Origin: Klebsormidium nitens
Taxonomy: Eukaryota > Streptophyta > Klebsormidiophyceae > Klebsormidiales > Klebsormidiaceae
Reading direction: 5' to 3'
Assembly: GCA_000708835.1 (NCBI GenBank)
Contig: DF237232.1
Span: 49,307-113,306, forward strand
Length of the DNA: 64,000 nt
The translations under genes were made by a program, and so were the position numbers. The notes beneath the pieces were generated by a model. That model made no database searches. It worked only from the letters and a program-made list of their open reading frames with translations, and was not told where the DNA came from. Of the stretch, positions 46,521 to 59,237 are shown in pieces. Within the stretch, counting starts at the first letter, position 1. Each line of letters opens with the position of its first letter.

Positions 46521-48182
46521 TCTTGCACTGAATCACTCTTAAGTTAAGTTTCAGTGAATATAGTGACATCTGGATGTTTCGATGTTGTTGAGGGCTGTAC
46601 TGGCCTGAACGATTGTTCTTTCTCTGTGAGATGATCACTGCACGTCCTTGCGTGATGTTTGTTGCGTAATTTCCGGGTCTCTGCATGAGGGGCCTGTGAT
46701 GTGCAATTTCAATTGGTTGGACACTCTGTGCATGTTGTATGAGCTAGCCCCGGGGCGCCCGGAAGCCTTCAGATTCTCTATGATTTATTTGTTGTCATAT
46801 GAGCTAGATGTCTCATACTAGATCGAGGTTGACATGTATTTGTTTAGGAATGATATTTGCCTCAACATCGATCAGTTTCTCATGCTCAGAGGCTCTGTCG
46901 CTTCAAAGCCGGTGCATGTATCATAAGGAACGTTTATGCAGCTTTCAATCGAATGCTGCGCAATCAATCGCGTGCCGGGTGGCATCTTTCTAGGTGCATC
47001 ATTGGCATGGTCCATATACATATTAAATCAGCTCCGGCCGAAGGAATGACATGGTTATGCAGTCTACTTAGTATAGTACGCGTTGCACTATAACTTCTCA
47101 TTCTTGCATGATCGAATCTTTGAAATGAAATTATATTTCAATCATGCCCATGGCTATGCACGAAGTTGTGCTAGTTGAGTGTATATGGAGCTTCGATGGT
47201 CTCTTTTCGTAACGCCGTAGCCAGTGCGGCCATAGGCTTCTCATGGCATACAATTGTTGTGTTTGAAGATGTCTGCTTCTCTATCAACTTACGACTAATG
47301 TGAGCCTAACGACACAATTACAAACACGAGGCTGACGATCTGCCAATCCCAGCGCTGTCCGGGCCTTGTCTTCAACATAACCGAGGGCGTTAGTAGCTAA
47401 ACGACGGATTTGTACAAAGGCAACATGACTGACATGCGTGAATTCGGCAAGGCAGAACCCGGGCCGGATTGCGCCGGCCACATGCGTGCTAGTAGGCCTG
47501 CGAATGCAGGGCAATTACTCGAGCAAGTGTACCTAACCGCATATATAGCTTGCCTAACTTGTTCGCACCGGCCAGGCACGTTCCGATGCTGCCATTCAAA
47601 TGTGATGTGCCTAATAATCAAATTGTGCCATGTATTGATCAAGTTGTTGTTCAAAACATATACTAGCTTCGATCATTATGAAATCCACAGTCAGGCTCAT
47701 CGGATCATGATGCAACTTGAGCCACGCAGGCTCTCGATCAACACACAATCGCAAAGAAAAGCTCTTGAGGTGAACGATTGTGGGTGATAGGCAAGGGGCA
47801 CATCCCAACTCGGTCTATACGAGATCAGGGGATCATTGGGCGCGGAGTTGTCAGCCCCCCGAAAACATCGCACAAAACATGTTGGTGCTAGCAAAGATGA
47901 TAACAATCCATCTTTAGCAGGGTAGGAGTTCCTTATCGTGGCTACCTTTAGTTGAAGACAATGTATGCTCGAGTCTCAAGTCAACTCTTTCAATAGGAAT
48001 GTGATAGTGCTCAGTCCAAACCCTTCTGCAATGCCAGCTTAGAATCCTCCAAGCTCCACTAGATATCCCTCCCCAAGATCTAGTCGGTATACTAGACTTG
48101 CATAGCCAAACATTTCGGGGCATTTCGAACTCCTGACGAGCACACTAAAACCAAGTTCACAGTACCTCCGAACCTGCATCGT
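46521..48182. other. Convergent intergenic gap 6 with palindrome-word island
   Basis: 1.66 kb between opposed stop codons, no gene. In 46741-47760 I count 14 CATG and 8 GATC in 1,020 bp (4 expected each); GAGCTAG, TCATGCCCATGG and GCCGGCC also occur. The enrichment is spread more thinly than in gaps 2 to 5. Confidence 0.62.
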
Positions 48183-51100
48183 CTAAAAGGCAGGATTGCC
48201 AAAAGGGTTGCTGTTGTACGCTTGTGCAGGTGGTTGTGCCTGGTAAGGATTGCCGAACGGATTGGCAGCAATCTGCGGCTGGGCGTACCCAGCCTGCGGC
48301 TGTGCCCCATAGCCATAACCTTGCTGCGAAACTTGCTGCTGCTGATACAGGACCGCCTGCTGCTGTCGCATCTGCAACCAGAAGCAGCGGGTTTGATGCA
48401 ACCTCAAAGAGTGGGGCGTCACAGATAAGTGATCAGAGACAGACTCTCCTTCACTAGGAATTCAAGCATCGGAAAGCCACAGCCGTCAAACAGGAACTGC
48501 GGAAAAACGCTTGAGTGCTTGAGCCAGGCAAGTCTTACCTGTGCCATTTGAACGGATGGAGGTGGCGCAAACTTCGAGGAGGCTGCAAACGGATCCGACT
48601 GTGCAGCAACTGGAGCGAAAGGGTTGCTGGAGACGGGGCCGTTGTAACTCCCTGCGCTGTTGTAGCTCCCAGGGGGTGTTGTGTAAGGAGACCGCCTCGT
48701 CAGTGCGTCCTCATAGAGGCTATCCAGGGTCAGCTTATCGAAGTTGCCAACCTGTGTTGCAGCCGAGACAAAGCAAGACGAAAATCAGAGGGGCAAAAGT
48801 ACGGTTGAGCAGGGTCGACCTTATCGCAAACAGGAGGATGTTACTGCGACAGACGCAGTCCGTTCTTTTGATACAGCTTGCGATACGGAATCCTTTGGTT
48901 TCGCATGTGACTGTACGAATCCAGAGATTTTTCTTCCATCGGTTCGAAAGCGTCTGGGGCCTAAGGATTGCTTTCTTGCGGCTCTGAAACTTTTTTCCTA
49001 CGCCACATTCCGTCCTCGTTTCCCCAAAAACGCCTTAACGATTGTAGATGGTCTTCTACAGCCTGCAGTGCAGGGCTTCCCCGAAGAATAAGGAGCACAT
49101 TGAGGACGTAACAACGCTGGAGAAAGGATCTAGTTCATCAACGCGAAACGGACCTGCCACCACGGCCTCACCTTTTGAGAATTCGAGTCCTGAGTGGGAA
49201 CAATTGCAAGCTCCCAACCGCTAGCGCCGGCTGAATCAAAACCGTTGCTTGCTGGGGCCACCCCTCCATTGCTTGTGGGACCTGGGAAACAGTTCAACGC
49301 GTCTAGTGAGAACAGGTTAAAAAGACCGCTCTCGACTTGCACCAGAGACACGGGGTATCAGAAACAGACAAGCAAGCTTGCTACACAGAGTTTCCATCTC
49401 CTCCAACTGACAACCAACAAGGGCAATCGCCAGATCCTGACTGGTGTACTACACTGACGGAGGACTCCCCCAGGGGCAGAAAACGGCTCACCACTCGGCA
49501 CAATTGCCAGAGCAAGTGCGTTGGACTCATCCAGGGCGTTGCCATGCTCCGGGCTTGCTGTGGCCGTAATTCCCTGCACAGATCAATTAACGCAGATCAT
49601 TGAAGAAGGGGTATCTAAGAGAAACCGCTCATTGCTCCTTCCCAGAACAACGTTGTAAAGGTCGCCTCTAAACAACGAATTCCTTCCGGATCGAGGAGAG
49701 TGAGCAAAGAATGCTAGGGATGCTTTATGCAAGCAAGCTCGGTTGCAGCAGACCTACCAAGAAGTCTGGCTGCTCTTCAACTGGCAGTGGTGCAGGAGGT
49801 CCACCGCGCTGCCCCGGCTTGGGGACCGGCTCTCGGAACGCCTCCTGCTCCTGCTTCCCGGCTGCCCCTCTCGAAACCCCACCATATGACCGAGGACCCT
49901 CCTCGTAGCCATCCTGATGACAATCACGATCACACCAGTACGCTCCATGGACGCTGACAAGACTGAGCAGTCATACTAATGAGGTGACTTCGGAGACCGA
50001 GAGAACACTGAGGTTCACTGCGACGAAAGGCAAGAGCAACAGGCTACAGCCAAGATCCAGCACAGCAAGTTTCTCTGAATATAAAGGCACTTACCGAGAC
50101 TTCCCGAGGCATTTGCTCAGCACGGGGAGCATCCCGAACGTACTCTTCCATCGTAGACAGGAAAGAGGTGGGCGGCTGCAGAACACACAACTCTTACTGT
50201 AATACAGATCTGTGAAATTCAGTTGATGATGTACGCCAGAAAGATGCCCCCACGAAACAAACAGTAGCACCACAAAATATAAATACAAAATGCAGGTCTT
50301 GAAGATGGGTCAAGAAATCCTGATTCCTCCTTTGCTGACATTGAGTGTTCTTAGATGTACCTGTTCTACCCAGATCCTCAGCCTCTCAATCCAACTGAAC
50401 TGCCTAAAGATGGATTCCCAAGCAACGATCTCACGGGCCACCTTTTCCAAATGAAAGTTCAGAACCAGCCAAGCACCTCAATTGCACGTACCTGCTCGAG
50501 AGTGGGGAATTGGAAGCTCCGTCCAAGGGCGAGGGTTTTGCACGACTCATAGAACTCCGCCAGTCTTTCTGCCTGCTTTCCAGCCAGCTTGTAAACCTCT
50601 AGAGCCTTGATTGCATCATGCCGTTGCATGTCGAAGAACTGCAACGCGAGAAGAATAGTCAAAGAAAAGTGGATCACCAGTCCAGACCCTTAACTCAGAC
50701 AAACCTGATCAAGCATGAGGCCACATACAGCTACTCACCATTCAGACTTCTAGCTCACCATCACAAGCTCTTGCCCTAAGGAGCTGAAACTCACCTTGTC
50801 CACCAGATTGATGATGCCATCATTGATTGCTCTGTAGAGCTTGAAACTCTCTTTCAAAACCTGCAGTAAGAGAAAGATCAGTAAATGGACGAATATCGGA
50901 GAAAGTTTGACTAAGTTTCACCAACTGGCTTTCCGTTTGCGACAACATTCAAAGAGAGCATAGCCCTGGGAGCCTCTTGAGGTTACTGAGCCACTGGGCC
51001 ATTGGGCCACTTCACTCACCAATCCAAGAGCAGCCTCGATTACGAAGTTTGAAGTTGCAGCCCCTTCAGGCTGACAGTTGAGCAGCCTGTAGAGGGTCTG

Positions 51101-52588
51101 CTGCAGGGCCGGAAGCTGTTCCAGGAGATCTGGAGTATCTAGCTCTCGGGTCTTACTATGGCCCTGCACAGCTTGAAGACAGCAATTCAGCATGGGTGCA
51201 AACCATGGTTCTTCCCCTCAACATACACCTGCTGATTGCCCCGTCCCGAAAGTATCTCAGAGTGTTCGCAGTCAATCTTTAGCGGCGTGTCGAACAAACC
51301 GACTGCTTGCTTACAAGCCAAGCTTTTTTGTTGCCAATAGAGGTAAAAAGAGCTCACCGACGAACGCTCAGCTTCCACGTCGTACTTCAGTACCCGGAAG
51401 CACTCCAACCTTTCCTCCAAGAAGAGCGCATACACTCGTACCCATGCAGAGTAGTCCCAAGCTGCAGGGGGGTTGGGACGTCACTACCATCAGCACCAAG
51501 TATTCTACACTGTGAGCATTTTAGCCCTGCATTGTCGGCAATTGCATTAGACTGCAGTCCAAATACTCCACATAAGAAGGTAAACATGTCTCGCCGTGCT
51601 CCACTTTCCAAGAGAAGCAATATCACCCGAACGTATCTACTTCACATGGTAAGCAGTCAAACAAGCAAACATGAGGCATCCCGAACCTTCTGCTCACCTG
51701 GGGGACTGGACTCGTCCTTGAAGTGAGACATATTTAGGAGGTGGTTACGGCTTCGAGAAAAGTTGATAAGCTCCTCGCGGAAAGTAGGGTCTCCTTCTCG
51801 CAGACATCTGTGGATCACCATCAATGTCTTCAGAGCGACCTGCATACACGAGGATCATAGAGTCAAGTGCTGTGCACCAGATCCTAAACCACATCCAGAG
51901 AGTCTTCAAGATTCAAATCTTGCTTAGAAACCAGCTCCAGAAGCTGTCATTTCGTAACACCATAACTTACCGCCCAGTTGTGCGTCTTGGATAACCGCTT
52001 CGCAATTGCATTGATGAGGTATGCGATGTCCGCCCGTGGCCTGGCAGCAGATGTTGCGGCCAGTATTGCTGCATTCATTTTAAACCAGGATGAGCAGTGA
52101 CTCTTGAAATAGTGAAAATCTCAAGCAACAATCAGAGGAGTAATCACAGCGCAGTGTATTATGAGCTTTCCTGAGAGACCGAGTTCTATCAAGCCTGATC
52201 GTGCTGCCTACATTCCAGAAGTGCAACCTCCGTGCCAGAATTGACTTAGGGCCGCAGCCGCAACTCACTTCGTACGTGCTTTTCCTTTGGAGGTGACTCA
52301 ATGTGGTTGGTTGCTTTTACCACAGCAACATCCAGATCCTGCACATACGTGATCCATCTTAAGCGATCCAGCCCAGAACTGGCAGGCTTGGCTAGAGGCA
52401 GCACTGCACCTGCTTTGCAAACAATAGCAGCTTCAGAAACCTGCACATGCAAGAATCCTCAAAATTGCACATTGCTCTGCATCAGGCGGGAAGGCAATGC
52501 TTACCTTGTAGTTGCCGCTGCCAGCCTTCGCCAAACTGACAGATGTTGCGTCTTTTGCCTTTCCGGCATACTTTCGAAAAGACGACAT
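48183..52588 (-). CDS. AP180/CALM-type ANTH-domain clathrin assembly protein
   Basis: Fourteen exons (52588-52505, 52338-52269, 52068-51971, 51839-51698, 51461-51358, 51163-51020, 50860-50795, 50638-50492, 50175-50095, 49913-49758, 49573-49492, 49281-49172, 48751-48539, 48371-48183) join exactly in phase into 561 residues. The ANTH domain covers about residues 1-310: [80 protein letters not shown] and [20 protein letters not shown]. The domain binds PI(4,5)P2 at the plasma membrane and the tail recruits clathrin in endocytosis. The unstructured tail carries three NPF motifs (471-473, 536-538, 554-556) for EH-domain partners and a Gln-rich stretch near 502-516. The start follows the plant pattern [15 protein letters not shown]. 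Confidence 0.97.
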
Positions 52589-53747
52589 CCTTGGAACTCA
52601 GGGTCACTTTGCAACCAAGATGCAATCTGCTCTGCGAAAACTCCTGTGAGGGACTCCCCGTCTGATCAAGTGTCCTGACACAGCGGAGTGTATTCCCGTT
52701 TCTTGAGCAATTGTCTACAGTCCTTATCTTTGACGCAGGCTTTCGCAGGGATGTAATGGCCTCTTTCCCAGACACCCTTTCCTTCCTGCTTCCTCGGGTC
52801 CGCAAGAAGGACGCCTGTGACGCAAAGCAGCAAAGCGCTGCCTCGCCTCGATTCGATTGACCTGTGTGCTGTCCAGGCCCCAGCTGGTCTGCCAGTGCAA
52901 GACTGCAGCCTGGTGCGCAGGGCAGCCAGTCAAGTAATGGCGTAGCTATAGCCCTAGGTACGGTACTTGTGAAAGTACAACCACCGTAGTCCAAGCCTCA
53001 AGCCTCAGAAGGTACCTAATATGATTTCGAATAACCAAATAATTATCTGCATTCGGAACATCAGAAAGTCGAACTATGTAATACCCGTTCGGAAAGTGGA
53101 ATTTCGGAAAGGTCAATAATTCTGGAAATGGTCCTCAATACTTGGAAGCCCCATGCACAAGTTACAGCCGTCAACTGGGCCCAAGACGGCCAGTGTCAGC
53201 CGAAATATTCCCTTCTTATTGAGAACATACGGCATTCGGATTATGTTGTCAGAACCAGCATAAATGGATCCGCTTTTCTCGTCGGATTGTCGAAAAACAA
53301 TTCGAAAATAAAATCGTCTGGAACCTATAGGCTACCGTATACTTACTCAGACTCGGAGTACGGTCAAAGTGGTCAAGCCGTGGAGTGCTCGGGCCTTCGG
53401 TTTCCGGACACCTCAGACCCTCCATGACTTCAAAGCCTGCTGTGATTGGCAAATACATACCGTCGATAGAGCTGACGTCAATATTGACCGTCCAGAAGAG
53501 CCGATCCTAAACTTACTAAGGTTGTAAATACCGTAGGTATAAATTTACCGTAGGATGCACTCTGCATGCAGAGGCCCAGCCTGAAGTCTAAGAGGAGAAG
53601 AGCCAGTGTTTTGAATCAAGGGTGGTCGCCTCCGACCTCCCTCTGCAACGGTGGTGCCCTAGGCTGGCCTAATACGCAATGCTGGGGTTTTCGTACTCCA
53701 GAGTCCACTTCTCTTGATTGAGGCGCTTCCTCAGAACCCCTGCAACC
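52589..53747. promoter_or_regulatory. Divergent gap between AP180 and FMO genes with scattered TACSGTA sites
   Basis: 1.16 kb between opposed start codons. TACCGTA/TACGGTA occurs at 52959-52965, 53333-53339, 53529-53535 and 53546-53552; the last two flank ...GGTATAAATT..., a possible TATA element. Several TTCGGA/CGGAA words crowd 53050-53115. CATG (3, besides the FMO start codon) and GATC (3) are at chance level. No gene is seen. Confidence 0.55.
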
Positions 53748-56700
53748 ATGACCTTTGAAACTTTAAGTGCGCGGCTGCCGCGGCTGAGAGACGGGTGCGT
53801 TCGAGGGGCGTGGTATGTGCAGAATCATAAGGAGCTCAAATGTGAAGGGATTGCCAATCATCAACTGTCCGCCTCCTTTCAAAGCAAGAAGATACAGGGG
53901 GCCATACAGGTGCCCAGAAGCCTGTTAACATCCAGATCTCATGTGTTCTGCGAACAAGTTAAGAAGAAGCTGCAATATTGCCCTGGGCAGCTGATTGCCC
54001 CAGTGTGTGGTAATACTCTCCACAACCGACGTTCCGTGGGTGGCGCTCATGGGAAACCTGCTGCTGTTCAAGTTTCGGCAGACCTGGATCAATCAAGAAA
54101 CTCAGCCAATGTTCCCAAAGAAGTTCTGAAGCGTGTTGCTGTGATTGGGAGTGGCGTTTCAGGTCTGGCAGCTGCAAAAGCTTTTTTGCAAGATGGGCAC
54201 TTTCAAGTGAGTGTCTATGAGCAGCAGAATGAGCTGGGAGGTCTGTGGGCCAAGACGTACGAAACCGCTCGCATCCAGAACGGGAAGTCAATGTATGAGT
54301 TCTCAGATCATCCAATGCCAGCTGAATTTCCGATGCTGCCGTCAAAAGATCAGGTCAAATCGTACTTAAAAACTTACGCGCATCGTTTCAGCGTGGATCA
54401 GCACATCAACTTCGGTACGCGTGTCGCAAGCATGCGGAAGGCAGATCTAGACAGGTATGCCACCCCAACCTCTATTTGTAGAATTTGCACTTGACCTCGT
54501 CTTGCCCAACGTGGTCATCAGAGACTGCATGTGACATAACACCTGTGATGCTGACGGTGATTCTGGCCCCCAATGATAAGGCTAGAATCTGTGTTGCCCC
54601 CACCAAGCTTATAAGGTCAACTTCTTGTTTGTAACTCAGCCAGCTGGGAAGGTTTCGCGTTCCAGCTTTATGTCAAGCGTCACTGACTGCTCAATGTTGG
54701 GGGCCTCTTCCTGCAGGACCGGGGCAAGTTGGGCAGACTGCAAATGGATCCTGGACCTCGAGACACTGGGAGAAGATGGGGCATGGCGCCATCACAAATC
54801 AGAAGAATTTGACTTGGTCATCATGTGCCTTGGCAATTACAGCGAGAAACCGCACCTGCCGTCCTTTTCAGAGGGCAAGGGCCCGGAGGTCTTTTGTGGG
54901 GAGAGCATCCATTCCGCTTCATTCAAAAGTGCGCAAAACCTGCAGGTATGACCGTATTCTTGTGTTGGTCTTAAAGCCATCGACGTGCTGCCAATCAGAT
55001 CCCAGGTCGGGGCGGGTGTTTCTGCAGGACCCAATGTAGATCGGTGGTTGCTGTTCTGAACATCTCTATCACTGCCCATTGTTGATGGCTAGCCATACCA
55101 GCGCTTTTCCCTTAACCGTACATGACAGCCTTCTCCTCTTTGTGACAGGGCCGCCACGTTGGAGTCATAGGCTTTGGAAAGACGGCTTTGGACATTGCAG
55201 TGGCAGTTGCTGCCGCACAAGAGGAGTCGGGGCTGCCAGTCACTCTTATCTTCCGAAAAGCAAAGTGGATAATACCAAGGTGAGGACGTCTTGTGTGCAG
55301 AACAGATTTTATCATTCTCAGTCTGTGCCCTTTTGACACATTTTCAATTTCGGTCTCACCGTTTTACCATAGAATTAATATCTGGTGTCTTCTGACTGCA
55401 AGTGTTTTTTTAAGTGCCCGCAAATTCAGACGGCCAGAGCTTCTCATTTGACTTCAAATGCAAATGCAGTTCGGAAAGCTTGGGACCATCAGTCTCGATG
55501 CATGAAATACCAAGTGAAAACTTGATTTTAGAAGACCTCACTGTCTGGTCCTAGGCTGATATGTGTACCCTTGTATAGAGTCTCGTTTCTCTGGTCAAGG
55601 CCCTCCGTTTTGTTCCAACCAATCCTGGACATGTCAAAGACAGATCTAGTGGTAGATGTGAGGACTACCAGCCAGTCAAAGCTACCCAAATGGATCCATG
55701 TAAAAGGAAATCTGGACGGAAGAGCTTCAAATGCCGCTTCCGTCAAAGCTCTACCCTTGGACGTTGTCAAGACCAGCATCGCGTTGTGGGCAGTCTCCCC
55801 AGCCACTGCGCCTTGATTGACCCTTCTTCTTCTTCGACTGTGCTGTCGACTTTGCAATTCGCACTTTGTGTGCAAGCCAAAGATCGCCCGGATCTTCTAA
55901 GCTGGCGTGGAACTTCTTGCCTGCTGACTTCGAAGTCTGTCTTGCTCCAGGAAAGCGCTCGAGAGGCGGGGGAACAATTCGCGGCCGTATTTGCGCTTCA
56001 CCGAGCTGTGGGTCGCCAAGCCGGAACGGCACTGGGCGGAGCACCTCCTCCACACGCTGGGGTTCCCGCTGGTGAGCGAGCGCAACTATCGGTGCGGTAC
56101 CTGGAACGATCCGGGTGTATTAGGATGTGATGTCGCTTCGAAGCGGGTCCAACTTAGCAGGTAGCTAAGTTCTTCATGACTTGTTAGTGCACGGAAACTT
56201 AGTCGGAGGCACTCGACCGTCCTCTGACAAGTTGCTGTTCCTCAGACTTATTAGCGTGTCTCAGTGTACACGTATGGGAAGAAGGGTCAAAAGTTGTCTT
56301 CTCCAAGAACTTCTCTCGGTTCACGCCAGAGATTGACGACAATCGTCAATCTTTGCCCGGCACCAGGCTTTTAAAAGCAGTTGCCCTTCCCTGTCCAACT
56401 GTTTGGCGCCCCGCTTCCAGGTGTGGCTGTACTGGGCTGTGCAGCAGCGAGTGATTCGGGGCATGCTAGACGGGTTGGTGCAGAGCGGCAGCTACCGGCC
56501 GAGGCACTCGCTGCAGAGCGCACTGGGCTGCCCTCTGGCCTTGGAACCGGAGGGCTTCCAGGAGCTCGTCAAGGCGGGCCGCATCGTGCTCAAGGAGGTC
56601 TCAGGTGCGCGCTCAAAAGAATCAGGCTGGCGCTGGCCGACGTGTGATGGAACAGGGACAGCGCTCAGCATCGATCTCTGTATTTATGACCACGCGTCTT

Positions 56701-57707
56701 TCTTGCCTTGCTTCCACTTCAAACGGAGCCCTGTCTCGACTTTCGAACTTGCTGAAAGCATCGGTTCCGTCCACCTCGGATCGAACCAAACTTTTCCCGT
56801 GCCAAGAGGTTCTTTCATACTCAATCTCTCCTCGCCGGCCCTTTGACAGCGGTTTAAGATTGACGCCCACCGACTCCACGCGCCTCCGTGCAGACTGGCA
56901 CTACACTGAGCGGGGCCTGCGGCTGAATGGTCACGACGACCTGGCCTTGGACACGGTGCTGCTGTGCACCGGGTATGACGGGCCGAGCAAGCTGGCGGAG
57001 ATCCTGCCGGAGAATGAGAGACAGTTTCTCGCTGAGCATCAGGATGGTCTCCATCTTTTCAGGTGAGCCGTTGGTTCTGCTTTGCGGCTCCACGGAAAGT
57101 CAAATTATCACGAAGACAGCCTCGAGATAATCCGCTAGTATACGAGACTGGTCGATCAGACACAGCGCTGAAGTCATGTTTTCGTCCTTCCTACTCAGGT
57201 TCAGCGTTTGTTTTGCCTGTGAAAATCGTCTTTGCAGTGGGTCCTTTTTGTGGTTCACTTTGGCCAACAAGTTCGTCACGAGTTGTTTGCTTTGTCGCCG
57301 GCCTAGAGGCTACGAGCCCCGCCTGTCAGCGATTAACTCTTCCCGCTGGTTTCCGCAGGGGCATCATCCATCCCAAGGTGCCCGCCGTCGCCTTCTTGGG
57401 GTACAACATGACGTTCTCGGTGGTGCACTCGTCGGAGCTGGGGGCAAAGTGGCTGGCCAAGCTGGCCGGCGGGTCCTTCGATCTGCCTAGTGAAGAGGAG
57501 ATGGAAAGGGACAGGGAAAAGTGGCGAACGTTCCGTGAGAAGAACTGGATCTCTTATCCGGAGCGAGGGCAGTGCTTTGCTCCGCTCAATCTGACATACT
57601 ACGACATGCTTAGAGCCGACATGGGCTGGCCAAAGCTGGTCCTGAGTTCGAACCCTCTAAAAAATCTGATTGCTCCCATAGCATCAAGGGAAGTGTGCGA
57701 ACCTTGA
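53748..57707 (+). CDS. Flavin-containing monooxygenase-like oxidoreductase
   Basis: Exons 53748-54454, 54717-54945, 55149-55279, 55951-56071, 56421-56604, 56894-57062 and 57359-57707 join in phase into 629 residues. The class B monooxygenase signatures are present in order: FAD-binding GSGVSG (134-139), the FMO motif FxGxxxHxxxF as FCGESIHSASF (295-305), NADPH-binding GFGKTA (320-325) and CTGY (482-485). Such enzymes use FAD, NADPH and O2 to hydroxylate N, S or carbon centres of small molecules. The substrate cannot be told; it is more divergent than plant YUCCA enzymes. An extension of about 125 residues precedes the Rossmann fold and may be a targeting sequence, though it is not clearly a transit peptide. 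The exon 6 acceptor (GTGCAG at 56893) was chosen by phase over a nearer CAG that gives a stop. Confidence 0.88.
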
Positions 57708-59237
57708 ATATTCATTGAGTTGTATATAGACTGAATAAGTTGCACTGAGCTCGCTTAATCTGGTTACTTACTGAACAGCATATACAGCATAGCCTTCAGC
57801 GCGTTGATTGCATCAAGCGCCAAGTAGTTCGCACCCCACGTTCTTAATGCAGGAGCCCATGAAGTGTGGTCGCCTTTGATTCTTATAAGCTGTCGCCCCT
57901 TTTTTTTCCTATTCTTTTGTCTAAAAACCTTTGCAAAAAGGGGGCGCCCCAGGGGATTTGCCCTTGTATATAGTGCCTGGCCCGCATCCCCGCTAGACTT
58001 GAAAGATGTGGCTCCCTTAAAGCCGCATGAGCAAGCTGATCGGATTGTCTCCTTAGTGCAGTCGTCCTTGTCACTGTACTCAGATCCCTATGTAATCAGG
58101 CGGATGGAGCTCGACAAAGAAGTTTTCATGGTAGCATTGCCACTATGCGCATGCATGGTACGCCGTGCAGCACGCGGCCGCATATATGCGCGCCGTACGT
58201 TGGGCTAGCTCGTCCCACGCGAACGACATAATTTTCTTAAGCACATATGCACGGCCCGGCTGTTAGTGCATATCATATGATCATCTTCATCCGCAGATTG
58301 TCGTGATTATTATCTACTTAATTTATACCATGCAACCCATCATGCGATGCGCAGCGCAGCCGCAGCTAGCTCTAGCTATATATGCGCAACCTGACTGAGG
58401 CTTAATCCGATCCCACCGTATTTGTCCAACTTAAGCCCATGGTGGATTGATAGCTTGCACCGTACAGATACAGCTACCTGTACTGGTTGGCGTGAAATCC
58501 AACGCGTGGTCGAGCCGCGGCCGACTGGATGATTTGCCGTTAGATGCATACATCTCGGCCGTTATACAGACTTAGATGTTCATTCCCGGCTTATAACAAT
58601 CGACAAAATTCACGTCCCGCGGACAGCTCACTGTCACATCTATATGGTACACTTTACTATCAAAGTCTCGGTAGCTGTGATCATGTACTCCTAAGGGAAT
58701 GCTTAAGCAACATCATTCGCTCTCAACTCCTTTGATTTTTGCAACGATTTGGGTCGACCGTCGTGTTTCTTCTGCAGGATTTGAACTTTCTCTCCTCTGA
58801 ATGCCAGCGAGGCCGCTTCACTTCGATTCCTTGCTTGCGAAAAGACAGACACATGCTTGTCCGTCTCGACGCTCAACCGATCGAGTCAACAGAGTGCAAA
58901 ACGACTCGATTGATCTTCCCTCGAGGTCCGAAGCAACCTCCTAACCTGTCTTACGTTCACCAAGCCCAGTATTTACCTGCGGGTCTCTGCTTAGCTAAAC
59001 CAGCCTCACTGTTGCATACGCTGCTCGACCTCCGGCGTTTCCTGATGGCTGCAAAGAAGCAGAGTGGGGCCATCGTTAAATTCGACCGAATTCTCGTGAA
59101 GCGAGATATCTAGCAAGAGAAGCACGAAGCGGGACCTGAACGGCCACAGTACACGCCGGAATGGAAACTAACGGAAGTTTGCTTGAATCGGTACTCCGCT
59201 TGGCCATCCAATCAGATCCAAAGGTACTTTAAGCTTT
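57708..59237. other. Convergent intergenic gap 7 with palindrome-word island
   Basis: 1.5 kb between opposed stop codons. In 58141-58700 I count 6 CATG and 3 GATC in 560 bp (2.2 expected), with GCATGCATGG, GCTAGCTCTAGCTATATA and TCATATGATCAT. A 124-codon plus-strand frame at 58739-59113 resembles no family, so I do not call a gene. Confidence 0.55.

Noticed and set aside
56833-56893. Alternative FMO exon 6 acceptor at TTTGACAG
   Set aside because: It would put the frame into a stop within two codons; the GTGCAG at 56893 keeps phase and leads straight to the conserved TGY block.
740-58700. Islands as copies of one transposon
   Set aside because: I found no shared long sequence, terminal repeats or coding remnants between islands, only shared short words; a dot-plot and repeat-library search would settle it.
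58739-59113. 124-codon plus-strand frame between the FMO and SOD genes
   Set aside because: No recognisable motif, no splice or promoter context, and it lies in a convergent gap where 3' UTRs are expected.
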